NCBI GenBank assembly: GCA_022565395.1
Contig: JAIUMV010000002.1
Location: 215,400-279,399 of the forward strand
DNA from: Marinobacter sp.
GTDB lineage: Bacteria > Pseudomonadota > Gammaproteobacteria > Pseudomonadales > Oleiphilaceae
Direction of reading: 5' to 3'
Length of the DNA stretch: 64,000 bases
Position 1 is the first letter of the stretch. Every line of letters begins with the position of its first letter. This document shows positions 1-7,765 of the stretch, one piece after another. The position numbers were made by a program, and so were the translations under genes. The notes under the pieces were generated by a model, which saw only the letters and a list, made by a program, of their open reading frames with translations, made no database searches and had not been told where the DNA came from.

Positions 1-735
1 GTTGGGTGCGGGTGTTTCCTCCAGCACTTTCTGGTGACGGCGCTGAGCCGAACAGTCACGCTCGCCCAGGGCCAGTGCCTCGCCTTCGCCATCGCCAAAC
101 ACCTGAACTTCGATATGCCGTGCCCGCTCGATGTACTTTTCCAGGAACACCCCATCGTTGGCAAAATTGTTGGCACTGAGGCGGCGTACGCTGTCCCACG
201 CCTTGGCCAACGCCGTTTCATCCCCGCAGATCTGCATGCCAATACCACCACCACCGGCGGTGCTTTTCAGCATCACAGGGTAGCCAATCGCTTGCGCTGC
301 CGCCAGGGCAGCAGCCTGGTCTGTGAGCAGGCCGGTCCCGGGCAGCAGCGGTACACCTGCGCGTTCAGCAATATCCCGAGCCGTGTGTTTGAGGCCAAAG
401 GCGCGCATCTGGTCAGGGGTTGGCCCGATAAAGGCGATACCGGCGGCCTCGCAGCGCTCCACAAAGCTTGGATTCTCACTGAGAAAGCCGTAACCGGGAT
501 GCACTGCATCCACCTCCGCCTCAGCCATAATGGCAAATAGCTTGTCCTGGTTCAGGTAGGTATCAGCGGCGCTACCTTCACCCAGCGACCAGCTTTCGTC
601 GGCCTGACGGACGTGCAGGGAGTCGGCATCTGCCTCGGCGTAAACCGTTACGGCTGTCATGCCCATGTATTTCAGGGTGCGGATGATGCGAGTGGCAATG
701 GCGCCACGGTTGGCAATGAGGACTTTTCGAACCAT
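1..735 (-). CDS. Biotin-dependent urea/guanidine carboxylase, N-terminal part (runs off the window)
   Basis: The ATG at 735 opens a frame that stays open to the window edge (245 codons seen; the family is about 1,200 aa). The visible part is a biotin carboxylase domain: HPGYGFLSEN at residues 79-88, the ATP-grasp glycine loop STAGGGGIGM near 158-167, and ERDCSAQRRHQKVLEETPAP at the cut end. This wording is typical of the urea carboxylase family, which carboxylates an amide or amidine nitrogen using ATP and bicarbonate. It is the last visible gene of the leftward operon headed by a guanidine-I riboswitch, so guanidine is the more likely substrate than urea (inference). The carboxyltransferase domain that would decide this lies outside the window. 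Confidence 0.9.
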   Translation of the reverse strand, partial: MVRKVLIANRGAIATRIIRTLKYMGMTAVTVYAEADADSLHVRQADESWSLGEGSAADTYLNQDKLFAIMAEAEVDAVHPGYGFLSENPSFVERCEAAGIAFIGPTPDQMRAFGLKHTARDIAERAGVPLLPGTGLLTDQAAALAAAQAIGYPVMLKSTAGGGGIGMQICGDETALAKAWDSVRRLSANNFANDGVFLEKYIERARHIEVQVFGDGEGEALALGERDCSAQRRHQKVLEETPAPN

Positions 736-817
736 GGTTGTACCTGGAGGTGGGCCGTCCCACCGTGTATGCGCGCCGTCAGGGCCGTCCCTGCGGGGTG
801 TTGTCGGGCAGTTGCAA

Positions 818-1456
818 TCAGTTCCAGATAGCCACTTCCACCGGGGTGGGGTTGTAGCCGTTACAGGGATTATTGAGTTGCGGGCAGTTGGACACGAGCA
901 CAATCACATCCATTCGGGCCTTCAGTTCCACGTATTTGCCTGGCGCAGAAATGCCGTCGGCAAACGTCAGGCCGCCTTGCGCCGTTACCGGTACGTTCAT
1001 GAAAAAATTGATGTTATGGGTGATGTCCCGCTTGTCCAGGCCGAACTCCTCGTGTTCTGCAATGGCCAGCATCCAGCTGTCACGGCAGGAATGCATGCAG
1101 CGTTTGGCCAGATCATAACGCACCGTGTTGCTCTCTGAGGCGCATGCACCACCCAGCGTGTCATGGCGGCCGCAGGTGTCTGCTACGATCTCCAGCATCG
1201 GGTTGCCGCGGTTTGAAATGAGCAGACTGCCGGCAGTCAGGTAAACATTGCCCTGCTCGCGAACCGTATCGGTGGCGCTGTAACGCTCGGCAGGGTCCTG
1301 GGCGTTATAGAACAGGGTGTCTGCTGCCTGATTGCCTTCCAGATCGAGAATACGCAGGATCTCCCCGGCCCTCACGACTTTGATGAAGTAATCACCTGCC
1401 GGTATCACCTCGCGGAAGTGAGCGTCGGCCAGATGTAACGGACTTTCCTTAATCAT
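818..1456 (-). CDS. DUF1989 protein UAAP2, probable carboxyguanidine deiminase subunit (CgdA/CgdB type)
   Basis: 212 aa DUF1989 protein, formerly 'urea carboxylase-associated protein 2'. Visible conserved elements are CGRHD at residues 95-99 and a C-terminal [16 protein letters not shown] stretch, with Cys and His residues suited to metal binding. Paired DUF1989 proteins encoded beside guanidine carboxylase are known to form carboxyguanidine deiminase, which converts carboxyguanidine to allophanate and ammonia. The ATG overlaps the end of the preceding DUF1989 gene by 8 nt, which fits co-translation of a heteromer. The carboxylase starts 82 nt downstream. Family is certain; which subunit (A or B) is not assigned here. 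Confidence 0.88.
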   Translation of the reverse strand: MIKESPLHLADAHFREVIPAGDYFIKVVRAGEILRILDLEGNQAADTLFYNAQDPAERYSATDTVREQGNVYLTAGSLLISNRGNPMLEIVADTCGRHDTLGGACASESNTVRYDLAKRCMHSCRDSWMLAIAEHEEFGLDKRDITHNINFFMNVPVTAQGGLTFADGISAPGKYVELKARMDVIVLVSNCPQLNNPCNGYNPTPVEVAIWN

Positions 1457-2201
1457 GGTGAACGCCCTCGGCGATAAATGATGTTATGGGGTCCTGGTAA
1501 TAGAGGCGGTTGTTCTCCAATGCCCGGCGATTTTCAGGACGATGATTCAGGCACTCGTCATCTGCCGTGACGGGAGTGCCGGTCAGTATTTCCATGGCCA
1601 CCCGGCGTCTGGGGTACTCGGTCGCTGGATTAAGGGGATGCGGGCAGGTATGCAGTATTACCAGAGCATCCATATCAAACCGCAGCGTCACCCGCGCGCC
1701 GGGTTTAGGCGCATCGCTGTCGTACACCAGCTGCCCCTCATCCGTAGTCACCACCTTGCTGAACAGGTTCAGATTGGCAGCCATGTCTCGCTCCGTGAGG
1801 CCATATTTGGCCAGCTCGGTGAGGAAGCTCTCCTCCCCCGACAGCTGCCAGCCGTTGCGGTGCTCCTGATAGCTGTGATGACCGTACTGGGCCCGGCAAC
1901 GCTGCTTGCTGAGGTTACCGCATACGGTGTCATGCCAGCCGAACGTATCCTCGATAATGGACGCAAGGCTGCGACCCATATCGGAGTAAAGGCAATTGCC
2001 CTGGGTCAGCTTGAAGGTGTGCTGGGCTTTGAGGGTGTCCGGGGCGTTATAGCGCTCCAGCAGGTTTTCCGGGTTGTAAAACAGCATGCCTACATTGGCG
2101 CCGCCCAGTACATCCGTCAGCCGCAGCAGGTTGCCCCGCCGCATGCGGAAGGACCAGTGGTGGCCACCCGGCATGGTGTATTGGTAAAGGGTTTGCTTCA
2201 T
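1449..2201 (-). CDS. DUF1989 protein UAAP1, probable carboxyguanidine deiminase subunit (CgdA/CgdB type)
   Basis: About 250 aa, DUF1989 family, 'urea carboxylase-associated protein 1' type. It shares the FGWHDT and NLNLF elements with its partner, and its C-terminal [14 protein letters not shown] replaces the partner's Cys-rich version, so the two paralogues have diverged. I chose the ATG at 2201 because GGAGA lies 8-12 nt upstream; an in-frame ATG at 2213 is also possible. It sits between the ABC ATPase gene (27 nt away) and the second DUF1989 gene (8 nt overlap). Expected role: with its partner, deamination of carboxyguanidine made by the carboxylase. Confidence 0.86.
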   Translation of the reverse strand: MKQTLYQYTMPGGHHWSFRMRRGNLLRLTDVLGGANVGMLFYNPENLLERYNAPDTLKAQHTFKLTQGNCLYSDMGRSLASIIEDTFGWHDTVCGNLSKQRCRAQYGHHSYQEHRNGWQLSGEESFLTELAKYGLTERDMAANLNLFSKVVTTDEGQLVYDSDAPKPGARVTLRFDMDALVILHTCPHPLNPATEYPRRRVAMEILTGTPVTADDECLNHRPENRRALENNRLYYQDPITSFIAEGVHHD

Positions 2202-2228
2202 GGTTGTCTCCATCGTTATCAGCGCCCT

Positions 2229-3011
2229 TCAGCTCAGGGCCCGGGCGGTGTCATCCACCTGCGCGGTGATGGTTTTCAAGGTCTGTTTGTCGTCCTGGCC
2301 AACCGGCAGGTCATAGGTGATGCGAGCGCCATAGGCGCCGGGTGCCTGAGGATCCAGGCGGTCCTTGTCAAACACCCACAGGCGGGTACCGAGGTAGAAG
2401 CCTTCTTCCAGGTCGTGGGTGATCATGAACACGGTTAATTGCTGTGTCCGCCAGAGATTGAGTACCAGCTGATGCATATCCTTGCGAATACCGGGGTCCA
2501 GAGCGCCGAAAGGTTCATCCAACAGCAGGATACGGGGCTTTTTCATCAGCGCCTGGGCCAATGCCAGCCGTTGTTGCATACCGCCGGAGAGTTCATGGGG
2601 GTATTTATCACTGGCGTGACCCAGCCCCACCTGATCCAGCATGGCACGGGCTTCTTCCCGCAACTGACGTTTACGCTGGCCAAAGGCGTACCCCAGCCAG
2701 CGATTGGCTGCCAGCTCACCCGCCAACATGACATTGCGCTCCGCCGTCAGGTGCGGCATCACGGAGTAACGCTGGAACACAATGCCGCGGGTGGCATCCG
2801 GCTCATCGGGGATCGGCTTGCCATCAAGCAGGAACTCTCCCCGGGTCGGCTGCTCTGTGCCCAACAGCATTTTCAGGAAAGTGGTTTTGCCACATCCGGA
2901 GGCCCCGACGATGGTTACGAACTCGCCCTCCTCCACCGAGGCGGTCAGACGCTCCAGTACCACATCGGCACCATACTCTTTCCAGACATTGCGCAATTCG
3001 ATTATGGCCAT
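2229..3011 (-). CDS. ABC transporter ATPase of the guanidine/urea-carboxylase operon
   Basis: 260 aa nitrate/taurine/urea-type import ATPase. Visible motifs are Walker A GASGCGKTT (residues about 36-44), the LSGGMQQR signature, Walker B ILLLDEPFGALD and the H-loop THD. The start at 3011 is supported by AAGGAG six bases upstream; a longer in-frame start exists at 3026. It lies 15 nt after the permease gene. It energises uptake of the operon's substrate through the neighbouring permease and binding protein. Annotated homologues are called putative urea ABC transporter; the riboswitch points to guanidine (inference). Confidence 0.9.
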   Translation of the reverse strand: MAIIELRNVWKEYGADVVLERLTASVEEGEFVTIVGASGCGKTTFLKMLLGTEQPTRGEFLLDGKPIPDEPDATRGIVFQRYSVMPHLTAERNVMLAGELAANRWLGYAFGQRKRQLREEARAMLDQVGLGHASDKYPHELSGGMQQRLALAQALMKKPRILLLDEPFGALDPGIRKDMHQLVLNLWRTQQLTVFMITHDLEEGFYLGTRLWVFDKDRLDPQAPGAYGARITYDLPVGQDDKQTLKTITAQVDDTARALS

Positions 3012-3026
3012 AAGGTGCTCCTTCAA

Positions 3027-3845
3027 TCAGCGCTGGCTGGCGTGGAACCAGGGATAACGCCACTGGGAGTAGCGCCGTAAGGCAAAGTCAATCAGGAAAG
3101 CCAGCAGGGTTATCCAGACCACATATGGAAGAATCACATCCATGGACAGATAACGGCGCACCAGAAAGATCCGATAACCGAGCCCTTCGGTAGCAGCGAT
3201 GGCCTCTGCTGCAATCAGGAATAGCCAGGCAGAGCCCAGCGACAATCGCACAGCATTGATCAGCCGGGGCATGATCTGCGGCAGCACTAACCGCAGAACG
3301 ATCTGCCAGGTGTTGGCTCCCAGGGTTTGCAGTTTGATCAGTTGCTCTTCGGGTATTTCCAGCGCGCGGCCCTGCAGATCACGAATGATAAACGGCGTAA
3401 TCCCGATGATGATCAGCATCACTTTGGACAACTCGTCCAGCCCGAACACAATGAACAGGATGGGGAGCAGAGCCATGGGCGGCACCAGTGAAATACCCGT
3501 GATCACCGGTGACAGGCCGGCCCGCACATAAGGAATGGCGCCCGTGGCTATACCAAATACCAGCCCTGCCAGCGCGGCGATACCCACCCCCAGAGCCAAC
3601 CGCTTGAGACTGGCCAGAGTGTCAGCCCAGAGCACATATTCGCCGGTACGCCGGTTGGGCTCAAACGCCAGCCGTTCCACTGTTTCCGCCATGGTTGAGA
3701 AAGCTGGCAGCAGACGATCATCCGGGTTCTCAGCCAGCCGCGCGCTGGAGGCAGACTGATAGACCAGCAGAATCAGCACAAAGGGCAAGAGTCCCAACAG
3801 GCAGCGACCGAGGATACCTGGCTGGCGGTTGATCAGCTTTTTCAT
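3027..3845 (-). CDS. ABC transporter permease of the guanidine/urea-carboxylase operon
   Basis: 272 aa inner-membrane permease of the BPD_transp_1 (SsuC/NrtB-like) class. A first transmembrane stretch lies at about residues 14-31, and further hydrophobic segments follow. The loop around GANTWQIVLRLVLPQIMPRL is the typical EAA contact site for the ATPase. It stands between the binding-protein gene and the ATPase gene, and a strong intercistronic hairpin separates it from the binding-protein gene. Only one permease gene is present, so a homodimeric channel is expected. Confidence 0.9.
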   Translation of the reverse strand: MKKLINRQPGILGRCLLGLLPFVLILLVYQSASSARLAENPDDRLLPAFSTMAETVERLAFEPNRRTGEYVLWADTLASLKRLALGVGIAALAGLVFGIATGAIPYVRAGLSPVITGISLVPPMALLPILFIVFGLDELSKVMLIIIGITPFIIRDLQGRALEIPEEQLIKLQTLGANTWQIVLRLVLPQIMPRLINAVRLSLGSAWLFLIAAEAIAATEGLGYRIFLVRRYLSMDVILPYVVWITLLAFLIDFALRRYSQWRYPWFHASQR

Positions 3846-3870
3846 GAGTCAGCGTCCGGCAAGTGGCTGG

Positions 3871-3898
3871 CCGGCACGCCGCTGCTCTGGCGTGCCGG
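3871..3898 (-). other. Intercistronic stem-loop after the binding-protein gene
   Basis: Perfect 10-bp inverted repeat (CCGGCACGCC / GGCGTGCCGG) with an 8-nt loop, between the binding-protein stop at 3923 and the permease start at 3845. There is no T-run, so it is not a classical terminator. Such hairpins commonly protect the upstream message and let the binding protein be made in excess over the membrane parts. Confidence 0.7.
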
Positions 3899-3922
3899 TA
3901 CGTTTAGTGGCGATCAATGTGG

Positions 3923-4981
3923 CTATCGAAGCTCACCCTGGGCCGCCATCTCCATAAAGGCAGGGTTAAAGCGCAGGCGCACGTTGCGGGTGTTGCCGAA
4001 GGTTCCGTTCGGGGTTTCAATACCCACAAAACCCGCGTTGGGAGCGCCATCACCCAGCAGGCCATGTTCAAAGGAGAACTCAGCAACCCGGCGCATGGTG
4101 GCCAGCAGTTCCTCACTGTTGGTGAAGGTTACTGCGTCCACCGGCTCATAGAACATGCGGGTGCTGGCAAGCTGCGCTTCATAACCGGCACGATCTGTCC
4201 CCGAGGCCTCCGCCATCATGTCTCGGGCATTCAGGGCGATGTCATCATCTCCTTGCATCCGGGCCATGATTTCGTACCAGGCACCCGTCAAAGCCTTACC
4301 AAAGGCCGGGTAATCCCTGAGCACCTGGGTGTCCACCACCATCAGGTCAATAATTTCACCGGGAATTTTTGAAGAGTCGAACACCAGATTGGCGTTAGGC
4401 ATGTCAAGGATGGTGCTGAGCAGAGGGTTCCAGGTGGCAACCGCTTCCACACGCGGGGTGGCAAAGGCGGACACCAGGTCAGCATCCGAGGTGTTGACCA
4501 CGGTGATATCCCGCTCTGTCAGGCCCACGGACTCAAGGCCCCGTGCCAGCATGTAGTGGGACACCGACAGTTCCACCAGATTGATCCGCTTGCCTTTGAT
4601 GGCGGCCAGGCTGTCAGCGCCCTTCAGCACCACACCATCGTTGCCATCAGAGAAGTCACCCACGATCAGGGCGGTAGAGTCTTTGCCGCTGGCAGCAGGT
4701 ATGGTCAGCGCATCCATATTGGTCATGGTGCAACCATCATAGCGGCCAGCAGTGTACTGGTTGATGGATTCGATATAGTCGTTGATCTGTACTACATCGA
4801 TCTCGATACCGTACTTGTTGGCCCATTTGCTGACAATACCCTCGGCATCGCCATAGCCCCAGGGCATCCATCCGACATAGATAGACCAGCAGACGCTGAA
4901 CTGGGTACGTGCGTGGGCGGGGGCTGAAGCAAGGGAAAAAGTCAGCAGGAGCAGGCTAAGGGCGTACAGTGAGCGTTTCAT
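3923..4981 (-). CDS. Periplasmic substrate-binding protein of putative guanidine (annotated urea) ABC importer
   Basis: 352 aa with a signal peptide (residues 1-24, cleavage after AHA). The mature start RTQFSVCWSIYVGWMPWGY and the motif GRYDGCTMTNMDAL match the NrtA/SsuA-like family found with urea carboxylase operons. GGAGGTAGAGACC precedes the ATG. It is the first gene of the operon, directly behind the guanidine-I riboswitch, so its ligand is probably guanidine or a guanidino compound. This is inference from the riboswitch; the ligand cannot be read from the sequence alone. Confidence 0.9.
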   Translation of the reverse strand: MKRSLYALSLLLLTFSLASAPAHARTQFSVCWSIYVGWMPWGYGDAEGIVSKWANKYGIEIDVVQINDYIESINQYTAGRYDGCTMTNMDALTIPAASGKDSTALIVGDFSDGNDGVVLKGADSLAAIKGKRINLVELSVSHYMLARGLESVGLTERDITVVNTSDADLVSAFATPRVEAVATWNPLLSTILDMPNANLVFDSSKIPGEIIDLMVVDTQVLRDYPAFGKALTGAWYEIMARMQGDDDIALNARDMMAEASGTDRAGYEAQLASTRMFYEPVDAVTFTNSEELLATMRRVAEFSFEHGLLGDGAPNAGFVGIETPNGTFGNTRNVRLRFNPAFMEMAAQGELR

Positions 4982-5040
4982 GGTCTCTACCTCCAGGTTA
5001 CCGGGATCATCGGTGAGGAATCAGTTGACGAGCCGTCACT

Positions 5041-5142
5041 GATTGTCCTCCCGGGCTTTTATCCCGCCGTGTAACCTTGCGATGAAGGTCGACCGCTCTC
5101 GGACCAGGCATCAGCACATGCTGACCGGAACCCTAGCTGTCC
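5041..5142 (-). promoter_or_regulatory. Guanidine-I (ykkC) riboswitch
   Basis: On the minus strand, in order, are CTAGGGTTCCG, then TGGTCCGAGAG, then ACACGGCGGGATAAAAG and CCCGGGAGGACAAT. These are the hallmark conserved blocks of the ykkC guanidine-I aptamer, in the right order and spacing. It lies 60 nt upstream of the binding-protein start. A hairpin with 5-bp and 4-bp arms and one bulge (5021-5042) overlaps its 3' end and may be part of the expression platform; no U-tract follows, so the switching mechanism is not clear. Confidence 0.93.
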
Positions 5143-5225
5143 ATTTATCAAATTATCGGGGTTGGGCCGCAAACAGAACCGGCCCGACAATGGCCGCTCG
5201 CCATCTGACTCCTCACCAAGGGATT

Positions 5226-5241
5226 AGCAAGGCCAATGCCA
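5226..5241 (-). promoter_or_regulatory. Sigma-54 (RpoN) promoter for the guanidine operon
   Basis: The minus strand reads TGGCATTGGCCTTGCT, which matches the sigma-54 consensus TGGCAYRNNNNTTGCW at all but one defined position, with the -24 GG and -12 GC at correct spacing. Transcription would start near 5215, about 75 nt before the riboswitch aptamer. Two NtrC-like enhancer sites lie upstream. Confidence 0.82.
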
Positions 5242-5314
5242 GATTTATAACTCACTGATTTATAGACTTTTCAACGCTTATCCGTGTAAGGTATCTCTGT
5301 CGCAGGCGACGCAG

Positions 5315-5331
5315 CGCACCAATAGCGTGCG
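5315..5331. promoter_or_regulatory. NtrC-type enhancer site, proximal
   Basis: CGCACCAATAGCGTGCG holds the NtrC half-sites GCAC and GTGC separated by 7 nt, exactly the spacing of the known NtrC consensus, inside a longer inverted repeat GCGCAC/GTGCGC. It is centred about 108 bp upstream of the predicted sigma-54 start. Confidence 0.72.
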
Positions 5332-5345
5332 CGCCCAGTGACTTT

Positions 5346-5362
5346 CGCACCAAATGAGCGCC
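5346..5362. promoter_or_regulatory. NtrC-type enhancer site, distal (weaker)
   Basis: GCAC-N7-GCGC, one mismatch from GCAC-N7-GTGC. Its centre is 31 bp from the proximal site, i.e. about three helical turns, and about 139 bp from the predicted start. This resembles the paired enhancer layout described for glnA. Confidence 0.55.
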
Positions 5363-5600
5363 AAAGCATAAACATTAATAAGCCCTTGTTTTTATCGGCC
5401 ATTTTAAAAAAGTCTATTGCAACCCTTTGAATCAGGGACTATTAGTAATAGGGCTACCGATAATACATAGGGATGCAAACAATTTACGGCAAGCAGCACG
5501 ACCGGCGTTTGCACATGGATCAGAGAGACCAAGCTACACGTTAGATCACGAACAAGAGTCTGCCCACAGACCCGATAACGACAACCCAAGAGATTATCCC
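5363..5600 (+). other. Leader region of the TonB receptor gene
   Basis: No gene is supported here. A weak sigma-70-like pair (TTGCAA near 5425, 17 nt, TATTAG) and a 7-bp inverted repeat TGCAAAC/GTTTGCA (5474-5480 and 5507-5513) are visible. I saw no Fur box, cobalamin or thiamine riboswitch element, and no rightward sigma-54 promoter. Confidence 0.4.
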
Positions 5601-7733
5601 ATGCACTCTAACGCTGTACCCTGCCTGAAACGCCTGCGCCAGCACTGGCTGGTGCAAACCCTGAGCATTACACTGGCAAGCTCGGTACCTTTGATCGCCC
5701 ACAGTTTTGACGGTAACGGCTTGTGGGATATTCCGCTGGAGGAACTTGGCAAGATCCGGGTAGTGTCCATTGCGTCAGGCACTAATACACCGCTGGACAA
5801 AGCCGCAGCCGTAACATCCGTGATCACAGCGGAAGATATAGCGGCCATGGGCGCCAATGACCTGGATCAAGTGCTGCAGACGGTGCCGGGGCTGCATGTT
5901 AACTACTCAGATCAAGTATTTTTCCCCAAGTACATATTCAGGGGCATTACGTCCACCTTTAACCCCCAAGCTCTTGTCCTGATTAACGGCGTGCCGGTTA
6001 CGTCAACTGCGATCGGCAACCGCATGAATGTCTGGGGTGGGATGCCGGTAAAATCCATTGCCCGCATAGAAGTCATCCGCGGCCCCGGCTCGGCCCTGTA
6101 TGGCGCAGACGCCTACGCCGGGGTGATTAACATCATCACCAAATCCTACCGGGACATACCCGGCACCGTGGCCGGCGTGCGGGCTGGCAGCTTCAATACC
6201 CGGGGCGCCTGGCTGGAAACCGGCACCCGCGACGGCGATGTGGACCTGGGGTTGACCCTGGAGTACCAGGCCACCAAAGGCTGGCGGGAAACAGTTGATC
6301 AGGACGCTCAGTCCGCCCTGGACCAGGGCTTCGGCACCGATGCCTCCCTCGCCCCTGGACCTGTGAACACCTCGGTCACCCAGGTGGATATGCGCTTTGA
6401 GGCTGGCAATGACAACTGGCGGCTGCGAGTTGGCGTGCAGGAGCGTGGCGATATAGGCACGGGCGTGGGCATTGCCCAGGCTCTGGACCCGGAGGGGCGC
6501 TATGGCTCCAGACGGTTTAACACAGACTACAGCTACCGCTGGCGAGAGCTGGTAACCCATTTGGATCTGGAGGCCAGGGTCAGCTACCTGTACATGACTC
6601 AGGAGCCCAAGCGGGATATTGTACTTTTCCCCCCTGGTGCCTTCGGCGGTGCTTTCCCGGACGGGTTTATCGGCAGCCCAGGTTATTCCGAGCAACAGGC
6701 CCGGGCAGACATCAGTACCCTTTATCGTGGCTTTGATAGCCACCTGGTCCGCACTGGCATTGGTGGCTTATGGGGCGACCTCTACAAGGTCACTGAGCGC
6801 AAGAATTTTAACCCCGACGGGTCACCCAAGGGTGGCGTAGAGGATGTATCGAATCGACCTGACGAGGTCTGGATGCGAGAGAAGGACCGCACCAGTCTCT
6901 ATGCCTTCGTGCAGGATGAGTGGCAGTTCGCTCAGAACTGGCAACTGGTCACCGGCCTACGCTACGACTACTACTCCGACTTTGGTGAAACCATCAACCC
7001 AAGGGCTGCACTGATCTGGGCCACCACCGACGATATCACCACCAAACTTCTTTATGGTCGCGCCTTCCGCGCCCCCTCTCTGCTGGAACTCTACGTGGTC
7101 AACAACCCGGTTAACACCGGCAATGACCAGCTCAAACCGGAAACCATCCATACGGTAGAGCTGGCTATGACCCACCAACTGGAACGTAACCTGCTATACA
7201 GCGTCAACCTGTTTTACTACGAAATCAGCAACTTTATCACGGCGGTAGCGGTGCCGGGACAGGCGCTAGGCGAGTACAGGAACGTAGGAGAGCGGACCGG
7301 TTTCGGGGGCGAGTTTGAGGTGGCCTACAGCCCTAACGGTAACCTGAACCTGGTGGCCAATTATGCCTATCAACAGGCCGAAGACGACAACACAGGCAAA
7401 GCCGTAGGTGAAGCGCCTAACCATCAGGTCTACGGCCGGGCCGAATGGCAGTTTATGCCCGGCTGGCATCTGAACACCCAGGTTAACTGGGTGGGCAAAC
7501 AGAAGCGCATCGCAGAGGATGACCGCAACCCCGTATCCGATTACACCACCGTAGACCTGACCCTGCGCAAACTGTCACTTTGGCGCTCACTGGATGCATC
7601 TCTCACAGTACGCAACCTGTTTGACGAGGATGTGCGCTCCCCCAGCCCCTACGGCACTCCGGCACCCGCCATACCTAACGACTTCCCCATGGCCGGGCGC
7701 AGCCTGATGGGCGAGTTACAATATGCTTTCTGA
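5601..7733 (+). CDS. TonB-dependent outer-membrane receptor
   Basis: 710 aa from the ATG at 5601, chosen because it gives a signal peptide (MHSNAVPCLKRLRQHW... ending near residue 30); the frame is open further upstream but without signal-like sequence. The plug domain follows (AAAVTSVITAEDIAAMG, VLQTVPGLHV, RIEVIRGPGSALYGADAYAGVINIITK) and then a 22-strand-type barrel ending in the aromatic LQYAF. The class resembles CirA/FepA-like receptors, but the ligand cannot be named. It is divergent from the guanidine operon and shares its upstream region; a functional link is possible but unproven. Confidence 0.92.
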   Translation: MHSNAVPCLKRLRQHWLVQTLSITLASSVPLIAHSFDGNGLWDIPLEELGKIRVVSIASGTNTPLDKAAAVTSVITAEDIAAMGANDLDQVLQTVPGLHVNYSDQVFFPKYIFRGITSTFNPQALVLINGVPVTSTAIGNRMNVWGGMPVKSIARIEVIRGPGSALYGADAYAGVINIITKSYRDIPGTVAGVRAGSFNTRGAWLETGTRDGDVDLGLTLEYQATKGWRETVDQDAQSALDQGFGTDASLAPGPVNTSVTQVDMRFEAGNDNWRLRVGVQERGDIGTGVGIAQALDPEGRYGSRRFNTDYSYRWRELVTHLDLEARVSYLYMTQEPKRDIVLFPPGAFGGAFPDGFIGSPGYSEQQARADISTLYRGFDSHLVRTGIGGLWGDLYKVTERKNFNPDGSPKGGVEDVSNRPDEVWMREKDRTSLYAFVQDEWQFAQNWQLVTGLRYDYYSDFGETINPRAALIWATTDDITTKLLYGRAFRAPSLLELYVVNNPVNTGNDQLKPETIHTVELAMTHQLERNLLYSVNLFYYEISNFITAVAVPGQALGEYRNVGERTGFGGEFEVAYSPNGNLNLVANYAYQQAEDDNTGKAVGEAPNHQVYGRAEWQFMPGWHLNTQVNWVGKQKRIAEDDRNPVSDYTTVDLTLRKLSLWRSLDASLTVRNLFDEDVRSPSPYGTPAPAIPNDFPMAGRSLMGELQYAF

Positions 7734-7765
7734 CCTGGGTTCTAGCCTGCCGGCTAGTCCCAGGT
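7733..7765. terminator. Bidirectional hairpin between convergent genes
   Basis: Inverted repeat ACCTGGG-tt-CTAGCC / GGCTAG-t-CCCAGGT with a 4-nt loop, between the TonB receptor stop and the end of the leftward citrate-synthase-like gene (it overlaps that gene's last codons). There is no T-run on either side. Confidence 0.6.

Noticed and set aside
1..4981. Reading the operon as urea uptake and urea carboxylation
   Set aside because: The leader riboswitch blocks are those of guanidine-I and the two DUF1989 genes match carboxyguanidine deiminase; urea remains only a secondary possibility.
5363..5600. Cobalamin or thiamine riboswitch, Fur box or sigma-54 promoter for the TonB receptor
   Set aside because: None of the conserved blocks or GG-N10-GC spacings were found on the plus strand.
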